Assembly (NCBI GenBank): GCA_020632885.1
Contig: JACKEQ010000020.1
Coordinates: forward strand, 1-64,000
Direction of reading: 5' to 3'
Length of the DNA: 64,000 nt
Source of the DNA: Alphaproteobacteria bacterium
GTDB lineage: Bacteria > Myxococcota_A > UBA796 > GCA-2862545
Made by a program: the position numbers and the translations under genes. This document shows positions 9,655 through 19,492 of this stretch, piece after piece. Position 1 is the stretch's first letter; the number at the start of each line of letters is the position of its first letter. Below the pieces are notes generated by a model. It was not told the DNA's origin. It was given only the letters and a program-made list of their open reading frames with translations, and ran no database searches.

Positions 9655-10158
9655 TCACTCCGGATCCGGGCCGAGCTCGCGGTAGCGTCGGGCGCGGTCC
9701 TGCCGCGCGTGCACGGTCTCCACGATCGTGGCCACCATCGACGCGAGCAGCGCTAGCACCGTGAGGATGCCGCCACCCCACGTGAGCGGGCGCCCGAACA
9801 TGCTTCCACCCGGGATCAGCGCACTGTTCGGGGGGAACTCGGGCTGGTGGTACACAGTGACCGCCTTGCCGGGCGGGTAGGTGTCGCACTCCTTCTGGGC
9901 GCTCGATCGGAAGATGTACTTGGTGCTTCCGAAGCGGATCCGGAAGCCCTGGTGGGTCGTGGAGCGGACGCCGTACCGGTAGCGGAGGCGCACGAAGTAT
10001 CCGTCGCCGTCGTCGACCTTCTCGACCTCGCAGCTGATCACCTCGCCGGGCACGGTGGGCCAGTCCTCGCTACCCACTCCGGGCATCAGGAAGAAGCCGC
10101 TCGCGGCGGAGACGGCGGCCGACAGCGCAGCCACGACGAAGCAGAGCTCCTTGATCAC
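9655..10158 (-). CDS. DUF3592-like membrane protein
   Basis: A 167-residue protein with an N-terminal hydrophobic helix (about residues 5-25), a soluble beta domain and a second helix (about 128-150). The middle resembles DUF3592: a PGEVISCEVEKV strand, YFVRLRYRYGV, a Tyr/Phe-rich stretch and PPGKAVTVYHQPEFPPNSAL, where the family has a VxVYYDPxxP motif. GTG 10158 was chosen because translation then begins just before the first helix. Family members are membrane proteins of unknown function. It is convergent with the propeller gene (4-base gap) and divergent from the YidC-like gene. Confidence 0.72.
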   Translation of the reverse strand: MIKELCFVVAALSAAVSAASGFFLMPGVGSEDWPTVPGEVISCEVEKVDDGDGYFVRLRYRYGVRSTTHQGFRIRFGSTKYIFRSSAQKECDTYPPGKAVTVYHQPEFPPNSALIPGGSMFGRPLTWGGGILTVLALLASMVATIVETVHARQDRARRYRELGPDPE

Positions 10159-10218
10159 AGGCGTTGACCCTCGGGAGCGAGTGTATACCGTTCTCCACGG
10201 CATTTTCAGGGGGTCGGG

Positions 10219-10821
10219 ATGTTGGACGGGATCGCGCTCGTCATCGTGCAGCTGGCGGGGGTGTTCGGCGGGAGCCTGGGGCTGGCGGTGCTCGCCGCTT
10301 CCACGGGCCTGCGGCTCGCGCTGCTGCCGCTGACGGTCCGCGCAGCCGTGGAGGGGCGGCGTCGTGCCGACGCGATGGCGGCCATCCAGCCCGAGCTCGA
10401 GGCCCTGAAGGTGCGCTTCCCCGATCCGCTCGAGCAGCGCGAGGCCATGATGCAGCTCCTCTCGGAGCGGGGTCTGACCCCCGGCCTGGCCACGCTGGCG
10501 CCGATGCTCGTGCAGCTCCCGTTCGCGTGGGCGCTGTTCGGCGCGGTGCGGAGGCTGCCGGCGGCACCGTTTCTCTGGATGGGCTCGCTGGCGCGTCCGG
10601 ACGCCGCGGTGGCCGTGCTGGTGGGCGTGCTCTCGGCCCTCGCCGGGGTGCTCGCCGCGGACACGCCGTCCTCGCGGGTGATCGCGGGTGTGATGGCGCT
10701 CGTGGTGCTCGTGGTGGCGAGCCGCATGGCGGCCGCGGTGGGCCTGCTCATGGCGGGTTCGGCCGGGGTGGGCGTGCTCCAGGCCGTGCTCGTGCGCCGC
10801 CGTCTGGGTGCCGTGGGATAG
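10219..10821 (+). CDS. YidC/Oxa1/Alb3 family membrane protein insertase homologue
   Basis: A 200-residue polytopic protein. The N-terminal part matches the conserved YidC core: a first helix with the Arg used by insertases (TGLRLALLPLTVRA, near residue 34), the cytoplasmic hairpin MAAIQPELEALKVRFPDP, then LTPGLATLAPMLVQLPF and FLWMGSLARPD. Three or four further helices follow. Such proteins insert or fold inner-membrane proteins. It lacks the large periplasmic domain of Gram-negative YidC and is not near rnpA or rpmH, so it is probably an accessory paralogue. A possible weak -10 (TATACC) lies at 10184-10189. Substrate unknown. Confidence 0.8.
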   Translation: MLDGIALVIVQLAGVFGGSLGLAVLAASTGLRLALLPLTVRAAVEGRRRADAMAAIQPELEALKVRFPDPLEQREAMMQLLSERGLTPGLATLAPMLVQLPFAWALFGAVRRLPAAPFLWMGSLARPDAAVAVLVGVLSALAGVLAADTPSSRVIAGVMALVVLVVASRMAAAVGLLMAGSAGVGVLQAVLVRRRLGAVG

Positions 10822-10840
10822 GCTCCCCGCGGAGGTGAAG

Positions 10841-12423
<1,583 letters not shown>

Positions 12424-12427
<4 letters not shown>

Positions 12428-13428
12428 TCGACCTCCGCTCAGACACCGTCACCCGCCCCACGCCGGCCATGCGGCACATCATGGCGAACGCCCCCGTGGG
12501 CGACGACGTGCTCGGCGACGACCCGACCGTGAAGCGCCTCGAGGCCGTCGCCGCCGAGCGGGCGGGCAAGGAGGCCGCGATCTTCACCCCGTCGGGCTCG
12601 ATGGCGAACCTCATCGCCATCACGCTCCTCACCCGGAAGGGCGACGAGGTGCTCCAGGAGGTCGGCTCCCACCCGTTCAACTACGAGGCCGCGGGCGCCT
12701 CGGCCGTGGCCGGCGTGCAGATCCGGCCCCTCCAGGGCGAGCGGGGCATCCTGGCCGTCGACACCGTCGGGGCCGCCATCCGTCCCCCCGACGACCACTT
12801 CGCCCCGGCCACCCTGCTCACGCTCGAGGACACCTCGAACCGCGGGGGCGGCACCGTCTACCCGCTCGAGCGCATCGACGCGCTGGCGGCCCTCGCCCAC
12901 GAGCGCGGGCTGCGCGTGCACCTCGACGGCGCGCGGGTCTTCAACGCGGTCGTGGCGAGCGGGATCCCCCTCGATCGTCGGGCGCGCGACGCGGACACCG
13001 TGAGCTTCTGCTTCTCCAAGGGCCTCGGGGCGCCCGTGGGCTCGGTGCTCTGCGGCGACCGCGACGCGATGGTCACGGCGCGCCGGATCCGGAAGATGCT
13101 CGGCGGTGGGATGCGGCAGTCCGGGATCCTGGCGGCGGCCGCGCTCCACGCGCTGGAGCACCACGTGGACCGGCTCGCGGACGACCATGCGCGTGCTCAG
13201 AGGCTCGCGGAGGGCCTGAACGCGCTGGGGCTCGCGACGGACCCCTGCGACACCAACCTCCTCTACGCCCATGTGCCCGATGCGCCCGCCGTGGCGGCCG
13301 CGTTGCGGGATCACGACGTGCACTGCCTGGCCGTGGCGCCGGGCACGCTGCGGCTCGTGACCCACCTGGACGTGGACGACGCCGGGATCGCCGCGACGCT
13401 CGTGGCCTTCGAGGCGGTGCTCGGGTGA
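12424..13428 (+). CDS. ltaE: Low-specificity L-threonine aldolase
   Basis: A 334-residue PLP enzyme of fold type I that cleaves threonine or allo-threonine to glycine and acetaldehyde. Hallmarks are DLRSDTVTRPTPAM at the N-terminus, GDDVLGDDPTV, FTPSGSMANL, the HLDGARVFNA Asp/Arg pair and the Schiff-base lysine Lys199 in CFSKGLGAPVGS. Length is standard. GTG 12424 overlaps the gpmI stop, and the stop overlaps the next small gene, giving a three-gene coupled unit. It probably supplies glycine or one-carbon precursors; other beta-hydroxy amino acids may also be used. Confidence 0.93.
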
Positions 13429-13751
13429 TCCTCGCGGTCCTCCTGGCCTGCGGGGAGTGCGTGTTCGACGAGACCGTCATGGGCCGTGTGACCACGTCGG
13501 ACGGCGTGGCGCTGGAGGGCGTCGAGGTGTCGAGCTGCGCGGGCGACCGGTGCGCCTACGGCGACATCGCGTGCGCGACCACGACGACAGGGCTCGGGGG
13601 GCTCTACGCGCTCCCGGTCCCCATGTGCCGTCCCGAGGCGTTCGCCTGCGAGCTGTCCCCGATCCGGGTGGAGGCGGAGGGCTGCGAGACGGCTGAGGTG
13701 CGCACGGGCCTCTCGCCGGGCCCGGTCGACATCGTGGTGGAGTGCCCGTAG
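13425..13751 (+). CDS. Small lipoprotein with carboxypeptidase-regulatory-like fold
   Basis: A 108-residue protein that starts at a GTGA overlap and has a very short lipobox (AVLLAC, Cys9). The rest reads as a small beta sandwich: VMGRVTTSDGVALEGVEVSSC, GLGGLYALPVPMC and a closing PGPVDIVVECP strand, resembling carboxypeptidase-regulatory/transthyretin-like modules. Seven further cysteines suggest disulfides outside the cytoplasm. Role unknown. It is coupled to ltaE, perhaps by genome compaction rather than function. Confidence 0.7.
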   Translation: MILAVLLACGECVFDETVMGRVTTSDGVALEGVEVSSCAGDRCAYGDIACATTTTGLGGLYALPVPMCRPEAFACELSPIRVEAEGCETAEVRTGLSPGPVDIVVECP

Positions 13752-13777
13752 GGCTATCATCGGTCCGGGGAGGTCCA

Positions 13778-14578
13778 GTGCGGAGACTCGGGCTCGTTGT
13801 GGCGGTGGTGGGTGTGCTCGCGTGTGCGGGCGGCGATGGGGTGACGGAGGGGCCGGCGGTGGCTCCGGTGCCGGAGGCGCCCCGGACGGCGCTGCCCGAC
13901 GAGCAGGTGCCGGTGGCGTTCGTCGTCCGGTCCGGCGAGCACGAGCTCTACTGGACCCCGGAGCACCCGACGGCGGACGTGGTGGTGTTCACCATGCCGG
14001 GTGGGTGGTCTTCCGTCCCGGACGGTGCGGTGTTCGAGGGTGTGGGTGCAGCGGGCACGGTGAGCCTGTCGTACACGGGCGAGTCGGGCGGGAAGTACGG
14101 CTGTGACGGCGGTAGCGACGTGACCTGGGCGACGTTCGCGGCGGACGGGCCGCTGCCGGAGGGCGTGCTGGCGCTCTACCCGAAGGGTGCGACGGGCGAC
14201 CGGAAGTCGGTGCCGATCGCGCTGGACGGCACACCGACGGTCACCTCGCGGGCCTGGAAGGTGGGCGAGGGCAGGATGGCGATCACGCGCACGGACGACC
14301 TGAAGGCGGACGTGGCGGTGGAGCTGCCGGGCCTGGCGAGCTACCGCGCGCCCTACGAGGCCTACAGGATGGAGGGTGCTGAGGAGGGGGCCATCGACCT
14401 CTCGGAGGGCGTGGACATCGGGATGCCCGAGCCGGTGCTCCTGGTGCGCGGCGGGCCGGGCGCCCGGCTGATCTCGCGGGTGCCGAGCTACGAGGGGGTG
14501 CACTTCGAGGTCGTGGACATCGGGGCGACCGCAGCGCAGGTCGTCGGGCGCGAGAGCCTGTACTGGTGCGCGTTCTGA
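13778..14578 (+). CDS. Hypothetical lipoprotein
   Basis: A 266-residue protein with lipobox VLAC (Cys16) and a basic n-region (VRRLGLVV). GTG 13778 is preceded by GGGGAGG (13767-13773). After a Pro/Ala-rich spacer (residues 20-45) comes a beta-rich body with repeated LYW motifs (HELYWTP near residue 58, SLYWCAF at the end), suggesting a small barrel or sandwich. No family recognised. Probably outer-membrane anchored. It ends 9 bases before the convergent SRPBCC gene. Confidence 0.7.
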   Translation: MRRLGLVVAVVGVLACAGGDGVTEGPAVAPVPEAPRTALPDEQVPVAFVVRSGEHELYWTPEHPTADVVVFTMPGGWSSVPDGAVFEGVGAAGTVSLSYTGESGGKYGCDGGSDVTWATFAADGPLPEGVLALYPKGATGDRKSVPIALDGTPTVTSRAWKVGEGRMAITRTDDLKADVAVELPGLASYRAPYEAYRMEGAEEGAIDLSEGVDIGMPEPVLLVRGGPGARLISRVPSYEGVHFEVVDIGATAAQVVGRESLYWCAF

Positions 14579-14587
14579 CTCCAGAGA

Positions 14588-15046
14588 TCAGCCCGCCAGC
14601 ACGGCGTCCAGCAGCACGTACCCCTCGGAGATCCCGTCCCGCATGGGCGTCGCGAGCACCCGGTCGCGGGCCTCCGTGCTTCCGTACTCCAGCACCGTCT
14701 CCACCCGCGTGAGCCCGCCCTCGTCGTGGAAGAGCGTGGTCACCAGCGTCTCCCCGTCGCTCCCGTCGAACCGCTCGCGATGCACGATTCTCGCGGGGGG
14801 CTCCAGCACCACGAACACCCCCTGGATGCCCATCCGGAAGTCCCCCCGCGTCCAGAGGTAGCGGAAGGCACCCCCGACCCGCGCGTCGATGGTGCACGTG
14901 TGCCAGTCCATGCGCGACGTGCCCAGCCAGCGCCGCACGAGCTCCGGGCGGACGTACGCCTCGAACACCCGCTCCCGCGAGGCCCGGAACGTGCGCTCCA
15001 TCCGGATCGCCCGCTCCCCGAGCGGCTCGACGACCAGCTCGCTCAC
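14588..15046 (-). CDS. SRPBCC (AHSA1-like) domain protein
   Basis: A 152-residue START/Bet v 1-like protein with the AHSA1 pattern: RTFRASRERVFEAYVRPELV at the N-terminus, RRWLG, GGAFRYLW and FHDEGGLTRVETVLEYGS, with a C-terminal helix. The fold forms a hydrophobic ligand pocket. GTG 15046 overlaps the arsR stop (GTGA). ArsR-SRPBCC pairs are widespread; the SRPBCC partner is assumed to handle the compound sensed, but the ligand is usually unknown. A second such pair lies at 51720-52711. Confidence 0.85.
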   Translation of the reverse strand: MSELVVEPLGERAIRMERTFRASRERVFEAYVRPELVRRWLGTSRMDWHTCTIDARVGGAFRYLWTRGDFRMGIQGVFVVLEPPARIVHRERFDGSDGETLVTTLFHDEGGLTRVETVLEYGSTEARDRVLATPMRDGISEGYVLLDAVLAG

Positions 15047-15375
15047 GGTGCGTCCGTCTCCGCGAGGAGGGCGTCCAGCGCGTCGTAGCTGGATGCCCAG
15101 AAGTCCCGGAAGCCCACCAGCCACTCCGTCGCCTCACGCAGCGGGTGCGCATCGAGGGTGCAGGGACGGTACGTGCCGCGCTGGCCCCGGGTGACCAGCC
15201 CCGCGCCCTCGAGCACCGAGAGGTGGCGGGAGACGGCCGGCTGGCTGACGGGGAGGGGAGCCGCCAGCTCGTGCACGCTCGCCTCGCCACCGGCCAGCCG
15301 CTCGAGGATCGCGCGGCGATGGGGGTGGGCGAGGGCGGCGAACACCGCGTCCAGACGGGCGGGATCCGCGACCAT
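15043..15375 (-). CDS. ArsR-family winged-helix repressor
   Basis: A 110-residue transcription factor with the ArsR pattern: LDAVFAALAHPHRRAILERL, SVHELAAPLPVSQPAVSRHL (helix-turn-helix) and a wing with LVTRGQRGTYRPC. It lacks the ELCVCDL metal-site motif, so it probably senses an organic ligand or depends on cofactors of unknown type. It is coupled to VOC (TGATG) and SRPBCC (GTGA). The perfect dyad at 15765-15786 upstream of the operon is its likely operator, implying autorepression. Confidence 0.9.
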   Translation of the reverse strand: MVADPARLDAVFAALAHPHRRAILERLAGGEASVHELAAPLPVSQPAVSRHLSVLEGAGLVTRGQRGTYRPCTLDAHPLREATEWLVGFRDFWASSYDALDALLAETDAP

Positions 15376-15740
15376 CAGCGGTTGAGCTGGTGCAGGAGGA
15401 GGCTGTTGCCCTCGGGGTCGCGCACGACCTGCATCCGGCAGTTGGGCCCGTGCACCAGCTCGCCGAGGAAGGGCACATCGTGCGCCTTCAGGTGCGCGAT
15501 CAGCGCGTCCAGATCGGTGACCTCGAGCGCGATGGTGCCCCCGGCCGTGGTGCTCGGCTCCGACGGGCCCGCGTTGGACAGCGCGATGCAGCCACCGCCC
15601 GGCAGGTCGTACTCGAGCCAGAACATGGAGCCGTGGAGGCCCTGCTGGCCGGGCTCGAGCCCGAGCACGCCCTCGTAGAACGCGCGCGCACGCGCCGCGT
15701 CGCGGGCCGGGTACATCGTGAACGCCACCTTGTCGATCAT
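15375..15740 (-). CDS. VOC (glyoxalase/bleomycin-resistance) family protein
   Basis: A 121-residue member of the vicinal-oxygen-chelate superfamily with paired beta-alpha-beta-beta-beta modules: KVAFTMYPARDAARARAFYE, MFWLEYDLPGGG, TIALEVTDLDALIAHLKAH and VRDPEGNSLLLHQ. Such proteins are metal-dependent lyases, dioxygenases or drug-binding proteins. GCRMQVV and the terminal DPEGN segment fit the common family. ATG 15740 follows AGGAGG. First gene of the VOC-ArsR-SRPBCC operon; the substrate probably matches whatever ArsR senses. Confidence 0.87.
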   Translation of the reverse strand: MIDKVAFTMYPARDAARARAFYEGVLGLEPGQQGLHGSMFWLEYDLPGGGCIALSNAGPSEPSTTAGGTIALEVTDLDALIAHLKAHDVPFLGELVHGPNCRMQVVRDPEGNSLLLHQLNR

Positions 15741-15764
15741 GGGAGACCTCCTGTCTTGACGGAC

Positions 15765-15786
15765 TCCATAACATCCTTGTTATGGA
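15765..15786. promoter_or_regulatory. ArsR operator, perfect 8-6-8 dyad
   Basis: TCCATAAC and GTTATGGA flank a 6-base spacer with no mismatch, 25 bases upstream of the VOC start. Location and symmetry fit an operator for the co-encoded ArsR. On the plus strand a possible -35 (TTGACG, 15756-15761) and -10 (TTATGG, 15780-15785) with an 18-base spacer overlap the dyad, so the divergent lipoprotein/two-component operon at 15865 may be under the same control. Confidence 0.65.
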
Positions 15787-15864
15787 TGGCGAGAGGGTCG
15801 ACGCCCTGCCTCCACAGGTCCTCAACGGGCGGCCGATAGGGTGTGCTCACCCTGGAGGAACCCC

Positions 15865-16467
15865 ATGCTCGTCTTCGCCCTGCTCGCCTGCTCCGACCCG
15901 TCCGGCTCGGACTACGCCCCGGCCATCGAGAACGACGTCTCCAGCACGGCCCGCGTGCTCGAGGACGTCGCCGTGCAGCCCAGCACGATCTCCGAGTGTG
16001 TCGCGGGTCCCGGCGACTGCTCGCTCTGCTACGAGGCCACGGGCACGCCGCTCTCGGGCACCCTGACGGTGGGCATGGAGACCACGCCCTGCGGGACGAC
16101 CTGGGAGGGCGAGCGCGGCTCGGTGACGTGGACGGCCACCTCGTCGTCCTTCGCGGGCGACTGGACGGGCGGCGCCAGCGGCGTGGAGGTGGCCCTGGCC
16201 GGCGCGCAGACGAACGGGTGGTCGGGCGCGCGCGTCGACGGCGACACGACCCTCACCCTGGACGACGCGAGCCTCGCCGTGGACCTCTCGGGGGCCGTCA
16301 CGGCCTTCGCGCTCTCGGGGTCCTACACGGGGTTGGGCGGGCGGACGTACGCCCTGGAGGTGGAGGAGGTGGACGGCGAGCTGACGGGCGCTGCGACCGC
16401 CCCGGCCGGTGCGTCCTGCACGGTGTCCGGCACCCGCGAGGCGCCCGTCGTAGACTGCTCGCGCTGA
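15865..16467 (+). CDS. Hypothetical lipoprotein upstream of two-component genes
   Basis: A 200-residue protein with the short lipobox FALLAC (Cys9). ATG 15865 follows TGGAGGAA; a GTG at 15841 is in frame, but a hairpin (AGGGTG/CACCCT, 15838-15853) lies just before the ribosome site. The body is rich in Ser/Thr/Gly beta strands, with cysteine pairs (CVAGPGDCSLC, CTVSG). No family recognised. The stop is coupled to the response regulator (TGATG), so it may be an input or output of that system. Confidence 0.7.
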   Translation: MLVFALLACSDPSGSDYAPAIENDVSSTARVLEDVAVQPSTISECVAGPGDCSLCYEATGTPLSGTLTVGMETTPCGTTWEGERGSVTWTATSSSFAGDWTGGASGVEVALAGAQTNGWSGARVDGDTTLTLDDASLAVDLSGAVTAFALSGSYTGLGGRTYALEVEEVDGELTGAATAPAGASCTVSGTREAPVVDCSR

Positions 16468-17126
16468 TGGCGCACCTCCTGCTGGTCGAGGACGATCCGG
16501 GCATCGCAGAGAGCACCGTGCTCGGGCTGCGGCGCGCGGGCTTCTCCGTGGACCACGCGTCCACGGGTCCCGCCGGCATGGAGCGCGCGCTGGCGGGCGG
16601 CCACGACCTCGTCGTGCTCGACCTGAACCTGCCCGAGCTCTCCGGGTACACCATCCTGGAGGCCCTCCGGGCCCGCTCGCGCGTGCCGGTGGTCGTCATC
16701 ACGGCCCGCACGGGCCTGGACCCGCGGCTGAAGTCCTTCGCGCTCGGCGCCGACGACCTCCTGCCGAAGCCGTTCTGGGTGGAGGAGCTCGTGCTCCGGA
16801 TCCAGCGGCGCCTGGAGGACGTGGACGTTCGGAAGCGCGTGCGCTGGGCGGACGTGGTGGTGGACCCCGCGGCCCGCGAGGTGACCGTGGCGGGCGAGCC
16901 GGTCGCCATGACGCCCTCGGAGCTCGACCTGCTGCTGTACCTCGTCGGCCGCCCGAACCGCGCGGTGAGCCGCGCCCAGCTCGTGGAGCACGCGCTCCCC
17001 GAGGACTCCGGTGCCCTGGAGCGCACCGTGGACAGCCACCTGGCGCGGGTCCGGAAGAAGCTCGGGGATGCGGGGAGCGCGATCCAGACGGTGTTCCGCG
17101 TGGGCTACCGGTTCACGCCCCCGTGA
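16467..17126 (+). CDS. OmpR/PhoB-family response regulator
   Basis: A 219-residue regulator. The receiver domain (1-120) has acidic residues Glu8-Asp9-Asp10, phospho-acceptor Asp52 in VVLDLNLPELSG, Thr79 and Lys101 in LPKPF. The C-terminal winged helix (about 130-219) has MTPSELDLLLYLVGRPN and the recognition helix region LERTVDSHLARVRKKLGD, ending GYRF. It would bind DNA as a phosphorylated dimer. ATG overlaps the lipoprotein stop, and its stop overlaps the kinase (GTGA), giving a three-gene operon. Target genes unknown. Confidence 0.93.
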   Translation: MAHLLLVEDDPGIAESTVLGLRRAGFSVDHASTGPAGMERALAGGHDLVVLDLNLPELSGYTILEALRARSRVPVVVITARTGLDPRLKSFALGADDLLPKPFWVEELVLRIQRRLEDVDVRKRVRWADVVVDPAAREVTVAGEPVAMTPSELDLLLYLVGRPNRAVSRAQLVEHALPEDSGALERTVDSHLARVRKKLGDAGSAIQTVFRVGYRFTPP

Positions 17127-18406
17127 GCTCGCTGCGCACCCGGGTGGCGCTCGTGGTGCTCGGGGTGACGCTGGGCACGGCGGGCGCCCTGCTGTTCGTG
17201 GTCACAGGGCCGCTCACCTGGCTCACGCTGGCCGGGAGCGCCCACCTGTTCCAGGCCGTACCGGACGAGGCCCTGGTGGCCTGTGACGCGGATCCGGCCG
17301 GCTGGTCCTACGGCACGGACCGCGGTCTGGAGGCGTGGGCCCTGGACCCCGTGACCCACACCCCGCTCCACGCGGGCGCCCCGGAGGTCCCCGGTCTGCT
17401 CGCGCTGCGTCTCGCGGCGGGCGAGGACCAGCCCGTGGTGGTGGGACGTCGGGAGGGGGGCGGGGCCCTGGTGGTGCGGCGGGAGGGGCCGTGCGCTTCG
17501 GTGATGGTGCTCTGGCCGATCCCGCTCGGCACGTACCGGCTCGTGGGGCGGACGGTCGCGCTCGTGATCCTCCTGACCCTCGTGCTGGCCGGCCTCGCGG
17601 GGTGGCTCGGCGTCCTCCGGCCGCTGCTGGCGAGCGTCCTGGAGCTCGACCGTGCGAGTCGGGCGGTAGGGCGCGACGACTACCGCCCGGCGCGGGTGCA
17701 GCCCGACCTGGACGCGGTGCGCGAGGCCCTGGACGACGCGCACGCCCGGGTGCTCGACGATCGGGACCGGCTCGTGCGCGAGCGGGAGACCCTGGAGCGC
17801 CACATCGCGGACGTCGCCCACGACCTCCGCACGCCGATCGCGGCCCTGCAGCTCCGCCTGGAGCGGCTGGCGGACGGAGACGGCTCTGCGCTTCCGGGTG
17901 CCCTCGCGGACGTCGGGTACCTCGGCCTGCTCACGGAGAACCTCGCGACGGCGGGCCAGCTCCGGGCCGGTCTGCGTGAGCTGGACGGCGAGGTGGACGT
18001 CGCGGCGGTCGCGCAGCGCGTGGTGGATCGGTTCGCGGGGCTCGGGCGACGGCGGGGGGTCGAGGTGATCGCGGCGCTCCCGGACGGTCCGGTCGTGGTG
18101 CCGGGACTCCCGGTGTACGTGGAGCAGATCCTGGCGAACCTGGTGCACAACGCCGTGCGTCACCACGATGGCGAGGGCACCGTGGTGGTGGTCGTGGAGC
18201 CCGGCGAGCGCGTGCGGATCGAGGTGGCCGACGACGGCCCCGGACGGCCGGAGGACCTGCCGGACGCGCGGGCGGCGGCCGGGAGCGCCCATGGCCTCGG
18301 GCTCTCGATCGTGCGTGAGCTGGTCGCGACCCTCGGCTGGACGCTGTCCGTGGAGGCCGGCGAGCCGCGGGGGCTCGTGTTCGTGCTGCTCACGCCTTCT
18401 GGCTGA
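17123..18406 (+). CDS. Membrane sensor histidine kinase
   Basis: A 427-residue kinase, cognate to the preceding response regulator. It has two transmembrane helices (about 8-30 and 143-167) around a periplasmic sensor of about 110 residues with two Cys (VACDADPAG, GPCASVM). A HAMP-like linker is followed by the H-box VAHDLRTPIAAL with His233, N-box ILANLVHNAVRHH, G1 VADDGPG and G2 HGLGLSIVREL. GTG 17123 overlaps the regulator stop. The signal is unknown. Its end overlaps the convergent gene by 17 bases. Confidence 0.92.
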   Translation: MSSLRTRVALVVLGVTLGTAGALLFVVTGPLTWLTLAGSAHLFQAVPDEALVACDADPAGWSYGTDRGLEAWALDPVTHTPLHAGAPEVPGLLALRLAAGEDQPVVVGRREGGGALVVRREGPCASVMVLWPIPLGTYRLVGRTVALVILLTLVLAGLAGWLGVLRPLLASVLELDRASRAVGRDDYRPARVQPDLDAVREALDDAHARVLDDRDRLVRERETLERHIADVAHDLRTPIAALQLRLERLADGDGSALPGALADVGYLGLLTENLATAGQLRAGLRELDGEVDVAAVAQRVVDRFAGLGRRRGVEVIAALPDGPVVVPGLPVYVEQILANLVHNAVRHHDGEGTVVVVVEPGERVRIEVADDGPGRPEDLPDARAAAGSAHGLGLSIVRELVATLGWTLSVEAGEPRGLVFVLLTPSG

Positions 18407-19458
18407 CGACCCGCTTCAGGGCGTCGGGCACGTGCTCGGCCCCTGCGATGTCCGTCTGCAGCATCGCGCGCAGCACGGCGACCACGCGCTCCTGGGTCTC
18501 CCGGGACCGTCCGCTCATGGGCAGCTCGACGTGGCCCTCGGTGGTGCGCAGGCTGACAGGAGGGCCGAGATCGACTCTCTGGATGGTGGAGACGGCGAAC
18601 CGCCGGGAGGTCGTCCCCGAGACCGCGATGGTGTCGATGCGGAGCGTGGAGGCCTCGCGGGTCACGAGGACCTTCGAGGGCCTGCCAGCGAGTGCGGCGA
18701 CGACGACGCCCGATCCGACGGCCCCCAGCAGCAGGCCCACGGGCGCCATGCCGGGGCTGGTGGCGAGCCCGATGTACCCGGACGCGAGGGAGACGAAGCA
18801 GAACAGCGCCGCGAGCATCCAGAGCGTGGGGGGGCTCTGCACCGGGGAGAGATCCATCTGGATGCCGTCGTGCACGGGTCGGATCCAGCTCGTGGCGTCG
18901 TCGACCGGCTCCTCGCGGGCCTCCTGTCCGGTCACGTGCTTCAGGGCGGCGGGCACGTGCTCGGCCCCCGCGATGTCCGTCTGCAACATCGCGGAGGACC
19001 GCGACGACCGCCATGCGCGTCCGATCGGAGCGGTGGACGGGCAGCACCACGGTGCCGTCCGTGGTCTCGAGCACGACGTTCGGCTCCCGGAGGACGACGC
19101 GCTCCACCGTGTCCAGGGCGATCCGCCGGGACGTCTTCCCGGCGGCCGCGACGATGTCGATCCGCAGGCTGGTCGACTCGCGCGTCACGAGGATCTCCGA
19201 GGGCCAGGTGGCGAGCCACCTGGCGAGGAGGGCGGACACGAAGGTACCGACGAGGAGCCCGAACATCCCCAGCAGGATGGCGGCGAGGAGGCTGAGCGAG
19301 CCCGTCACGACCCCTGTGTATCCGGCCATCAGGGAGACCCCGCCGATCATCACCCACGCCAGGTGCGGCGTCGGTGGTCTCTGGACGGGGGACAGGTCGA
19401 GCTGGATGCCGTCGTGGACCGGACGCATCCAGTCCCCGAGCACTTCTTCGGGTCTCAT
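18390..19458 (-). pseudogene. Tandemly duplicated two-helix membrane protein gene with a 2-nt frameshift
   Basis: Two copies of one module lie end to end. Copy 1 starts at ATG 19458 (RPVHDGIQLDLSPVQ, two hydrophobic helices, ILVTRESTSLRIDI, VVAVLR). Copy 2 carries RPVHDGIQMDLSPVQ, helices, VLVTREASTLRIDT, VVAVLR and MLQTDIAGAEHVP. The C-terminal tail of copy 1 (also MLQTDIAGAEHVP) is out of frame: sense strand CTCCGCGATGTTGCAG against CTGCGCGCGATGCTGCAG in copy 2, a loss of 2 bases near 18990-18996. Restored, the two copies would form one 356-residue protein. As read, copy 1 runs on in the wrong frame, and copy 2 could still start at ATG 18989 (199 residues). Module function unknown (membrane-anchored PH-like domain possible). 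Confidence 0.7.
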
Positions 19459-19492
19459 GGCGGGAGCCTACCCCGCCACGAGAGTCACGGGA

